A DNA stretch of 11,669 nt from JAZLDV01 sp045614925 (GTDB taxonomy: Bacteria; Bacillota_I; Bacilli_A; Erysipelotrichales; Coprobacillaceae). The stretch spans positions 1 to 11,669 of the forward strand of contig JAZLDV010000093.1 in NCBI GenBank assembly GCA_045614925.1. Direction: 5' to 3'. The notes beneath the pieces were generated by a model. The model had not been told where the DNA came from and made no database searches. It worked only from the letters and a program-made list of their open reading frames with translations. The first letter of the stretch is position 1. Each line of letters begins with the position of its first letter. A program made the position numbers and the translations under genes. Shown here piece by piece: positions 6,291 to 11,669 of this stretch.

Positions 6291-7851
6291 TCAGTTAATA
6301 AAGATACAATTAAAAGGATTGTTTTTAGGTTCTGCAGATAATAAAAAAACAAAAGCAATCATTATGACTATTCTTTATATTTATGTGGGAGGATATTTTT
6401 TATTTTTATTTGGTTTGTTTTTTGATATGCTTGTGTCACCATTTCATGCAATGAACTTAGATTGGTTATATTTTGCATTGATGGGTATTGTTATTATATT
6501 AATGACATTTGTAGGAAGTATATTTATGACATATCAAATGGTTTATGATTCTAAAGATAATGAATTTTTATTATCTTTACCAATTCATACATCATATATT
6601 TTATTAAGCAGATTAGTGACATTATATTTATTTAATCTGATAATGGAACTTGCTATTGCGATTCCTGCTTTCTATATTTATATAAGAGATATAGGAATAG
6701 GAAGTTTATCAGTTATTTCATTTGTATGTGTTGTATTGACTTTACCGTTATTTGTTCTTGTTTTATCATGTCTTTTAAGTTATGTTTTAGGACGTGTGCT
6801 TATGAAAGTAAATAATAAAAATCTAATATCATTGTTATTATCGGTAGGTTTTTTTATTGTATATTTTATGGTTGTAGGAAATATACAGGAATATATGTTT
6901 GAACTGATTGCTAGAGGTGAAGAGATTGCGAATGTAATCAGACAGACATTATTCCCAATTTATCATATGGCTATAAGTATTAGTGAACATAATGTAGTGA
7001 GTCTTCTTATTTATCTATTATGTGCACTTATTCCTAGTGCTATTGTGTTTAAGATATTATCTGTGTATTTTGTGCGTATTGTTTTATCTAAACCACAACA
7101 GAAAAAAGAAAAATATGAAATGAAAAAACAGACAAGTCAATCGTTGTATATGACTTTGATTGTTAGAGAGTTTAAACATATATGTTCAAATGTGAATGTG
7201 TTTTTAAATGGATGTCTAGGTATTATCTTTTGTGTTATTGCAAGTTTCGCATTATTCTTTTATAAAAATGATATTATGAGTTTATTAGTTTATTTTAATG
7301 ATACGACTCCGTATTTATGTTTTATGATGGCATTAATGTCAACAATGACTATGATTGGTTCAACATTGATATCATTAGAAGGGCAGACATTATGGATTAT
7401 TAAGGTATTGCCAATTCAGACAAAAGAAATCTTATTATCGAAATTATTTGTTCAATGTATTATGACTATTCCAAGTTCATTTTTGTTTTCTATTAGTATG
7501 ATGATTAATTTTAATTTAAATATTGTAGATTGGATTTTGTTAGTTATAACACTTATTGTATTTAATGTTTTTGTAGGAATGTTTGGCTTGATTGCTAATA
7601 TTCTGCTTCCTAATTTTAATTGGAGAAATGAAGTTGTTTGTGTGAAACAAAGTATGTCTAGTTTAATAGGAATGTTAGGAAGTATGGCTATTATTGGTGG
7701 AATTGGTATGCTTTATCCTTATATTGATCATTTAATAGATATTCATATTTATCTTTATACTGTATTATTTATAGTCTTTGTTTTAGATGTTGTTATGTAT
7801 TATGTGATTATCACTTGGGGTGCAAAGAAATTTGAAGCAATAAACGCTTAG
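6277..7851 (+). CDS. ABC-2 type permease with two related halves
   Basis: 524 residues and about 12 hydrophobic segments (for example 29-50, 64-86, 107-136, 145-171, 184-201, 241-262 and 309-328, 346-366, 391-410, 418-442, 461-480, 490-513). The two halves look alike: DNEFLLSLPIHTSYILLSRL (94-113) in the first and TLWIIKVLPIQTKEILLSKL (371-390) in the second. The LPI-x-x-x-x-ILLSK/RL element marks ABC-2 permeases at the coupling helix. One polypeptide may thus serve a homodimer of the upstream ATPase. A charged linker (271-287) divides the halves. GGAG (6266-6269) precedes the ATG, which overlaps the ATPase gene by 14 bases. The gene is the last of the operon and ends in a terminator that covers its stop codon. 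The exact subfamily and substrate were not recognised. Confidence 0.88.
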   Translation: MKILSQLIKIQLKGLFLGSADNKKTKAIIMTILYIYVGGYFLFLFGLFFDMLVSPFHAMNLDWLYFALMGIVIILMTFVGSIFMTYQMVYDSKDNEFLLSLPIHTSYILLSRLVTLYLFNLIMELAIAIPAFYIYIRDIGIGSLSVISFVCVVLTLPLFVLVLSCLLSYVLGRVLMKVNNKNLISLLLSVGFFIVYFMVVGNIQEYMFELIARGEEIANVIRQTLFPIYHMAISISEHNVVSLLIYLLCALIPSAIVFKILSVYFVRIVLSKPQQKKEKYEMKKQTSQSLYMTLIVREFKHICSNVNVFLNGCLGIIFCVIASFALFFYKNDIMSLLVYFNDTTPYLCFMMALMSTMTMIGSTLISLEGQTLWIIKVLPIQTKEILLSKLFVQCIMTIPSSFLFSISMMINFNLNIVDWILLVITLIVFNVFVGMFGLIANILLPNFNWRNEVVCVKQSMSSLIGMLGSMAIIGGIGMLYPYIDHLIDIHIYLYTVLFIVFVLDVVMYYVIITWGAKKFEAINA

Positions 7852-7875
7852 GGAAACCTAAGCGTTTTGATTTTT
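7842..7875. terminator. Terminator shared by the convergent permease and lysR genes
   Basis: An 11-base perfect stem, AAACGCTTAGG (7842-7852) with CCTAAGCGTTT (7857-7867), carries a GAAA loop. On the plus strand it runs into TTTTGATTTTTT; on the minus strand the T-run is short. The stem contains the stop codons of both genes (TAG 7849-7851 on plus, TAG at 7860-7858 on minus), leaving only 6 bases between them. Confidence 0.9.
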
Positions 7876-8778
7876 TCTAAGTAAGTCCATGACAGGACAG
7901 TGGATATATTGGATGGATTGTTCTTTGAAGATATTTAAGTTATCATTCCATTCTTTGTTTTTGTGATAACATAAAGAGAACATTCTTGTCCATGATTGAT
8001 TACGTAGTTTTAAAACTTTAATATCACCATTTTCTATTTCCTGTTCAACAAGTCGAATAGAAATTAAAGTAATACCTTGATCAAACATAACAGCCTGTTT
8101 AATACTTTCCCAGCTCTGGCATTGCCAGCTGATGTGGTATGGTGTTTTGTTTCTGTTCATATACTGTTCTAACATTGCACGTGTACCACTTCCTTTTTCA
8201 CGTGTGATAAAGGATTGCTGTGCTAAAGCAGAGAAATCAATTTCATCATATTTAGCAAGTTCATGTTTTGATGAACATACAAGCACTAGCTGATCTGGGA
8301 TAATTGGTTCGTGGATGATATTATCATTATGAATATCTCCTTCAACAAGAGCGATATCTAATTGATTCTGTAATAACATCTCTTCGATATTTTGAGTATT
8401 ATCTACAGTTACTTGTAATTTTAGTTTTGGATTTTGTGATTGAATCTTTTTAAATAATTCTGGGCCAATTGTACTTGCAATAGTTAGTGTAATTCCAACA
8501 CGAATCATAATATATTCTTTATTATAGAAAAAGATTTCATCAATCGTTTCTAATTCATTTAATATCTTATCAACATGTTCTAAAAAGATTTCTCCTTCTT
8601 CACTGATTCCTAAAGATTTAGAAAAACGCTGGAAAAGTTTAATATTATAATAACTTTCAATTTCTTGAATCTTTTGAGAAATTGTAGGTTGAGAAATATA
8701 CAATGTTTCTGCTGCTTTTGACATTGATTTAAGTCTGGCAACTTCTTTAAATATAATTAAGTGTTTTAATGAAATCAT
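7858..8778 (-). CDS. LysR-family transcriptional regulator, CysL-like
   Basis: 306 residues, the standard LysR length. The N-terminal winged helix-turn-helix is clear: LKHLIIFKEVARLKSMSKAA then ETLYISQPTISQKIQEIE (about 24-41), LF.R (48-51) and the linker helix (60-90). The effector-binding domain follows (about 92-295), with the VRVGITLTIAS-like first strand, the central 'DIALVEG' and 'FITREKGSGTRAMLEQYM', a stretch typical of the CysL/CbbR branch. In B. subtilis CysL activates sulfite reductase genes, which fits the asr genes 0.9 kb away. AGGAGG (8785-8790, minus strand) lies 6 bases before the ATG. A palindrome with the LysR form TTAT-N11-ATAA overlaps its presumed promoter, suggesting autoregulation. 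LysR identity is firm; the CysL likeness and the inducer are inference. Confidence 0.93.
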   Translation of the reverse strand: MISLKHLIIFKEVARLKSMSKAAETLYISQPTISQKIQEIESYYNIKLFQRFSKSLGISEEGEIFLEHVDKILNELETIDEIFFYNKEYIMIRVGITLTIASTIGPELFKKIQSQNPKLKLQVTVDNTQNIEEMLLQNQLDIALVEGDIHNDNIIHEPIIPDQLVLVCSSKHELAKYDEIDFSALAQQSFITREKGSGTRAMLEQYMNRNKTPYHISWQCQSWESIKQAVMFDQGITLISIRLVEQEIENGDIKVLKLRNQSWTRMFSLCYHKNKEWNDNLNIFKEQSIQYIHCPVMDLLRKNQNA

Positions 8779-8805
8779 TGTGAACCTCCTATTGTTAAAA
8801 ATGTA

Positions 8806-8824
8806 TTATTATATTTTATAATAA
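8806..8824. promoter_or_regulatory. LysR-type box between lysR and the divergent gene
   Basis: A perfect inverted repeat: 8-base arms TTATTATA (8806-8813) and TATAATAA (8817-8824) around TTT. Read as a LysR box it is TTAT-N11-ATAA. It overlaps both candidate minus-strand -10 elements of lysR (TATTAT with extended TG at 8826-8818, or TATAAT at 8813-8808). Its centre lies about 70 bases before the predicted start of the plus-strand gene. In such AT-rich DNA chance is a real alternative. Confidence 0.55.
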
Positions 8825-8869
8825 CATATGACATAATAAATAAAAATAATCTTTATAATTTTTGAGATT

Positions 8870-8878
8870 TGTTATAGA
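8870..8878 (+). promoter_or_regulatory. Predicted extended -10 of the 207-residue gene
   Basis: TGTTATAGA (8870-8878) resembles the TGnTATAAT elements found upstream of four other genes here. The -35 is not convincing, which fits a promoter needing an activator. A plain TATAAT at 8854-8859 is an alternative. The ribosome binding site GAGGGTG (8889-8895) is weaker than others in the window. Confidence 0.4.
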
Positions 8879-8900
8879 ATAGATAAGCGAGGGTGATAAT

Positions 8901-9524
8901 ATGTTATTAAAAAGAGAAATATATGCTTATGCATTAGCAGCAGTTAATTTTTATGGATTTATTCCTTTAAGAAATCTTACAAATATTATTAATAAATATG
9001 AAAATACAGATTATACAACAAGTCAGATTGAAGAAATTGTAGTTGGATATATTGATGAAGAATGTTTTGTGCAAAAAAGAGCACGTGTTTTATTTCAAAA
9101 ACAGATGTTTGAAGATACTGATGTATTAGAAGTTTATGAAGGTTTAAAAATGAGACCTTATTATATACCTGAATCAAAAGAAGAGTTTTTAAAATACATA
9201 GAGGCTTCTTATTATGAATTAGGTGAAGAGTTTGATCAGTTAAAAGACTTTTTAACTAAGTGGACAGAAAATGAAGATTTAGCATTTACAATGAGTAAAA
9301 ATGCAGCTATGGCATTTAATGTTGATTGTCCTATTACAGAAATGTATGGATTGACTCTTGCAAAATTAAATGATTATTTGAATCATATTAAATCACCACA
9401 CTATCTTACTGATGTAAGTCGTAGTACGATGATTTCATTATTGATTAATTTAAATCATAATATTAGAAAGATTTCTTTAAGAGGTTTTAAGCCATCTGAA
9501 ATAAGTGAAAGTGATGAAGAATAG
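8901..9524 (+). CDS. Protein of unknown function, 207 residues
   Basis: I do not recognise this protein. It is acidic and seems cytoplasmic: no signal peptide or membrane segment. The N-terminal part (about 1-60) looks like a small helical domain, MLLKREIYAYALAAVNFYGF then a NIINKYE...YTTSQIEEIVVGYI pattern, of the kind in which a 'YG-F/I' start and a Y-N/E-x-Y helix precede a small three-helix fold. The middle (75-135) is rich in Glu, Tyr and Leu helices; the end is a charged tail (GFKPSEISESDEE). No cysteine cluster or catalytic motif is visible; only two cysteines occur (Cys55, Cys141). It is divergent from lysR, faces the asr operon in the same direction and has its own terminator, so it is separate from asr but may share its regulator. 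A role in sulfite reduction is suggested only by position. Confidence 0.8.
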   Translation: MLLKREIYAYALAAVNFYGFIPLRNLTNIINKYENTDYTTSQIEEIVVGYIDEECFVQKRARVLFQKQMFEDTDVLEVYEGLKMRPYYIPESKEEFLKYIEASYYELGEEFDQLKDFLTKWTENEDLAFTMSKNAAMAFNVDCPITEMYGLTLAKLNDYLNHIKSPHYLTDVSRSTMISLLINLNHNIRKISLRGFKPSEISESDEE

Positions 9525-9544
9525 CTATTAGCTATTCTTTTTTT
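9517..9544 (+). terminator. Intrinsic terminator of the 207-residue gene
   Basis: The 10-base stem AAGAATAGCT (9517-9526) and AGCTATTCTT (9530-9539) with an ATT loop runs into seven Ts (9538-9544). The stem contains the TAG stop codon (9522-9524). Confidence 0.92.
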
Positions 9545-9553
9545 AAATAATTG

Positions 9554-9576
9554 TGTTATTGATAAATTCAATAACA
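9554..9576. promoter_or_regulatory. LysR-type box upstream of asrA
   Basis: Perfect 9-base arms, TGTTATTGA (9554-9562) and TCAATAACA (9568-9576), around TAAAT. It contains TTAT-N11-ATAA (9556-9574), the same form as the box beside lysR. The centre (9565) is about 66 bases before the predicted start of asrA transcription, the usual place for the LysR recognition site at activated promoters. A reverse pair, ATAAC (9603-9607) and GTTAT (9617-9621), lies between it and the -10 and could be the activation site. Confidence 0.6.
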
Positions 9577-9596
9577 ACTATTTATTTTTTAGTACT

Positions 9597-9624
9597 TTTC
9601 TAATAACGAAAGATATGTTATAAT
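9597..9624 (+). promoter_or_regulatory. Predicted promoter of the asr operon
   Basis: TATAAT (9619-9624) has the extended TGT (9616-9618). The -35 (TTTCTA, 9597-9602) is poor, which suits an activator-dependent promoter. Transcription should begin near 9631, and a strong AAGGAGGA (9653-9660) precedes asrA. Confidence 0.7.
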
Positions 9625-9665
9625 TTTCACGACAAAATAAGTATGTTGAATTAAGGAGGAAGAGT

Positions 9666-10703
9666 ATGAGTTTTCAATTAAGTTTTGCTGAAGTAAACGA
9701 ATTGTTTGCTAAGCTAAGTGCAGAATATGATATTTATGCACCAAAAAGATTTAAAAACGCTGGGAGATACTCAGACACTGATTTAGTTAAATACGACAAA
9801 GTAAATTGTGTAGAAGAAATCGTATTTGATGATAAAGTAGATTTCCCTGCAAAAGAAGTAATTAATCCAATTAGCCAAACTTTATTCTATTTCACTGAAG
9901 ATGAATATCGTGCTAGTAAAGAACAAAACAAAAAAATGATGATTTTAATGCGTCCTTGTGATATCAACGCTATGCACCATCAAGATAAAATTTTCTTAAC
10001 AAATGGTGGATATGAAGATATCTATTATTCAAGAAGAAAAGAAAGAGTTAAAATCGTATTATTAGAATGTACTAAAGGTTGGGATACATGTTTCTGTGTA
10101 AGCATGGGATCTAACAAAACTGATGATTATGTAATGGCTGTAAGAGCTGAAGAAGGAACTTTAAAAATTGAAGTTAAAGATGAAGAATTTGCACCATTAT
10201 TCGAAGGAAATACTACAGTTGAATTCACACCAGAATTCGTTGAAGAAAATGAATTAACTGTTAATATTCCTGAAATCAAAAACAAAGCTATCTTAACTGA
10301 ATTAAAGAAACATGATGTATGGAAAGAATACAATGGTCGTTGTATCTCTTGTGGTGCTTGTACAATCGCTTGTGCTACATGTACATGCTTCACTACTACT
10401 GATATTACTTATAATGAAAATCAAGAAGTAGGAGAAAGAAGAAGAACTGCTGCATCTTGTCAAATTGAAGGATTTACATTATGTGCAGGTGGTCACGAAT
10501 ACAGAACAACTGCTGGTGATCGTATGAGATATAAAGTATTACATAAATTCCATGACTACAAAGCAAGATTCAAAGATTATCATATGTGTGTAGGTTGTGG
10601 TCGTTGTATGAACAGATGTCCTGAAGCGATTTCAATCGTGGCTGCAGTAGAAAAAATGGCTAAAGCTATTGAAGAAATTGAAGGAGGATTAGATCATGAA
10701 TAA
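9666..10703 (+). CDS. asrA: Anaerobic sulfite reductase subunit A, iron-sulfur protein
   Basis: AsrA passes electrons within the cytoplasmic AsrABC enzyme, which reduces sulfite to sulfide. Its 345 residues match the family length. The N-terminal part has the hydrogenase-beta-subunit-like MRPCDINAMHHQD (95-107). Two 4Fe-4S sites follow: CxxCxxCxxxC at Cys226, 229, 232 and 236 with extra Cys239 and Cys241, and CVGCGRCMNRCP with Cys308, 311, 314 and 318. It heads the operon; its stop overlaps the asrB start by 8 bases (ATGAATAA), with the asrB ribosome binding site inside its last codons. Codon use shifts from the surrounding genes toward TTC, AAC, ATC and GAC, as in ptsH, which suggests strong expression. 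AsrB and AsrC follow directly, so the assignment is strong. Confidence 0.95.
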   Translation: MSFQLSFAEVNELFAKLSAEYDIYAPKRFKNAGRYSDTDLVKYDKVNCVEEIVFDDKVDFPAKEVINPISQTLFYFTEDEYRASKEQNKKMMILMRPCDINAMHHQDKIFLTNGGYEDIYYSRRKERVKIVLLECTKGWDTCFCVSMGSNKTDDYVMAVRAEEGTLKIEVKDEEFAPLFEGNTTVEFTPEFVEENELTVNIPEIKNKAILTELKKHDVWKEYNGRCISCGACTIACATCTCFTTTDITYNENQEVGERRRTAASCQIEGFTLCAGGHEYRTTAGDRMRYKVLHKFHDYKARFKDYHMCVGCGRCMNRCPEAISIVAAVEKMAKAIEEIEGGLDHE

Positions 10704-11484
10704 TGTTGTTAAACCTATCCCTTGCGAAATCGTAAGCGTTAAACATGAAAGTAAACATGAATGGACTTTTAGAGTTGCTGCTCCATTTACTCCATCTCAT
10801 GGACAATTCTTACAATTATCTATCCCTAAAGTAGGAGAAGCTCCTATCTCTGTTTCTGGATATGGTGATGGATATTTAGATTTCACTATCCGTGCTGTTG
10901 GTACAGTTACTGATGAAATCTTTAAAAAACAAGCTGGTGATACTCTATTCTTAAGAGGTCCTTATGGACATGGTTGGCCAGTAGAAAAATTCGAAGGTAA
11001 AAACATTGTAGTTATTACTGGTGGTACAGGATTAGCTCCAGTAAGATCTATGTTAAATAAATTCTATAATGAAGATTATGCTAAATCTGTAACTTTAATT
11101 AGTGGATTTAGAGATGAAGACGGAATCGTATTCGCTGATGAATTAGAAATGTGGAAAAATAAATTCAACACTATCTATGCATTAGACAGAACTGAAAAAG
11201 AAGGATGGAGAGTTGGATTTGTTAACAGCTTCTTAAAAGAAGTTCCATTTGAATCATTTGAAGGTGAATATGAAGTTGTTATCGTTGGGCCACCAATGAT
11301 GATGCACTTCACAGCTTTAGAAGCAATTAAATGTGGTGTACCAGAAGAAAAAATCTGGGTATCATATGAAAGAAAAATGTCATGTGCAGTTGGTAAATGT
11401 GGACACTGCCGTATTGACGAAACTTATGTATGTTTAGAAGGTCCTGTATTTAACTATACAGAAGCTAAATATTTAGTAGACTAA
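10696..11484 (+). CDS. asrB: Anaerobic sulfite reductase subunit B, FAD/NAD(P)H electron-transfer protein
   Basis: AsrB takes electrons from a reduced nicotinamide and feeds them to AsrA and AsrC. Its 262 residues form a ferredoxin-reductase fold: an FAD-binding barrel (about 1-98, with PISVSG 50-55 and GTVTDEIF 69-76), then a nucleotide domain with GGTGLAPVRSML (109-120) and VGPPMMM (197-203). The C-terminus holds a 2Fe-2S site, Cys230, Cys235, Cys238 and Cys246 (SCAVGKCGHC...C), as in the dihydroorotate dehydrogenase electron-transfer subunit. The start is fixed by AAGGAGG (10681-10687) and the overlap with asrA. It is followed 18 bases later by asrC with its own AAGGAGGA. The codon bias is the same as in asrA. 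Confidence 0.95.
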   Translation: MNNVVKPIPCEIVSVKHESKHEWTFRVAAPFTPSHGQFLQLSIPKVGEAPISVSGYGDGYLDFTIRAVGTVTDEIFKKQAGDTLFLRGPYGHGWPVEKFEGKNIVVITGGTGLAPVRSMLNKFYNEDYAKSVTLISGFRDEDGIVFADELEMWKNKFNTIYALDRTEKEGWRVGFVNSFLKEVPFESFEGEYEVVIVGPPMMMHFTALEAIKCGVPEEKIWVSYERKMSCAVGKCGHCRIDETYVCLEGPVFNYTEAKYLVD

Positions 11485-11502
11485 TAAGGAGGAACAGAAG
11501 TT

Positions 11503-11669
11503 ATGAATCATGATATTAATATTAAAAAAGTAAGAATTAATTGCTTTAGACAATCAAAAGTTCCTGGTGAATTTATGCTTCAATTACGTGTTCCTGGAAA
11601 CTTAATTGATGCAAAATATTTATCTGTAATTCAACATATCGCTCAAACTTGGGGAGATGGTTTATTCCA
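11503..11669 (+). CDS. asrC: Anaerobic sulfite reductase subunit C, N-terminal fragment
   Basis: Only the first 55 codons are in the window; the gene runs off the right edge. It is placed behind AAGGAGGA (11487-11494) and starts MNHDINIKKVRINCFRQSK. The following 'EFMLQLRVPGNLIDAKYLSVIQHIAQTWGDG' matches the beginning of the sirohaem-containing subunit, in which a LRVPGG-x-xDAKYL stretch and an IA-x-x-x-GDG stretch open the nitrite/sulfite reductase ferredoxin-like half domain. The catalytic cysteines and the sirohaem pocket would lie outside the window. Position after asrA and asrB makes the identity firm despite the short length. Type is coding but incomplete at the 3' end. Confidence 0.9.
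   Translation, partial: MNHDINIKKVRINCFRQSKVPGEFMLQLRVPGNLIDAKYLSVIQHIAQTWGDGLF

Noticed and set aside
4607..7851. Metal-resistance operon led by an ArsR-type sensor
   Set aside because: The repressor has no cysteine or clustered histidine metal site, and its partner carries SdpI signatures rather than those of a metal pump.
9554..9576. Rex or Fnr binding site before asrA
   Set aside because: The half TAACAA resembles Rex, and TTGA/TCAA resembles Fnr, but the spacing of both is wrong (TTGA-N5-TCAA instead of N6). The LysR form fits better.
1..11669. tRNA, rRNA, CRISPR array, insertion sequence or riboswitch
   Set aside because: No cloverleaf-like stretch, no regularly spaced repeats, no transposase and no long structured leader were found by reading; leaders here are short.

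Overview
The window is AT-rich DNA from a low-GC Gram-positive, strictly or mostly anaerobic bacterium. Strong AGGAGG-type ribosome binding sites, TGnTATAAT promoters, an HPr protein with the regulatory serine, an SdpR/SdpI pair and an Asr-type sulfite reductase all fit Firmicutes. The style suggests the Erysipelotrichia/Coprobacillaceae gut lineage, but that placement is an impression, not a search result. Every intact gene that ends here stops with TAA or TAG, none with TGA. No tRNA, rRNA, CRISPR array, insertion sequence or origin was seen, and no gene-free stretch exceeds about 140 bases.

Layout, left to right. (1) 3-1891: the end of a WG-repeat-like protein, then a membrane-anchored protein with a degenerate methyltransferase-like domain, probably one operon. 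(2) 1912-3802: ptsH (HPr) with a clear promoter and a hairpin behind it, followed at once by an M32 metallocarboxypeptidase with no obvious promoter of its own and a strong terminator. (3) 3832-4606: an XRE-type regulator with one membrane segment, broken by a frameshift, ending at a terminator. (4) 4607-7867: a tight four-gene operon, sdpR-like ArsR repressor, SdpI-like membrane protein, ABC ATPase and ABC-2 permease, with a repeat-type operator candidate right after the promoter. (5) 7858-9539: a CysL-like LysR regulator on the minus strand, and an unrecognised 207-residue protein divergent from it. (6) 9554-11669: the start of the asrABC anaerobic sulfite reductase operon (asrA and asrB complete, asrC cut by the window edge).

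How it fits together. The most interesting reading concerns regions 5 and 6. The same LysR-type box, TTAT-N11-ATAA inside a longer perfect inverted repeat, occurs between lysR and the 207-residue gene and again upstream of asrA. Each box is centred about 65-70 bases before the predicted start of transcription, the usual place for LysR-type activation. This suggests one small sulfite-reduction regulon: lysR, the unknown gene and asrABC. The second notable unit is the sdpR-sdpI-ABC operon: a toxin-sensing/immunity pair joined to an exporter-like transporter, with no toxin genes of the sdpABC kind in view.
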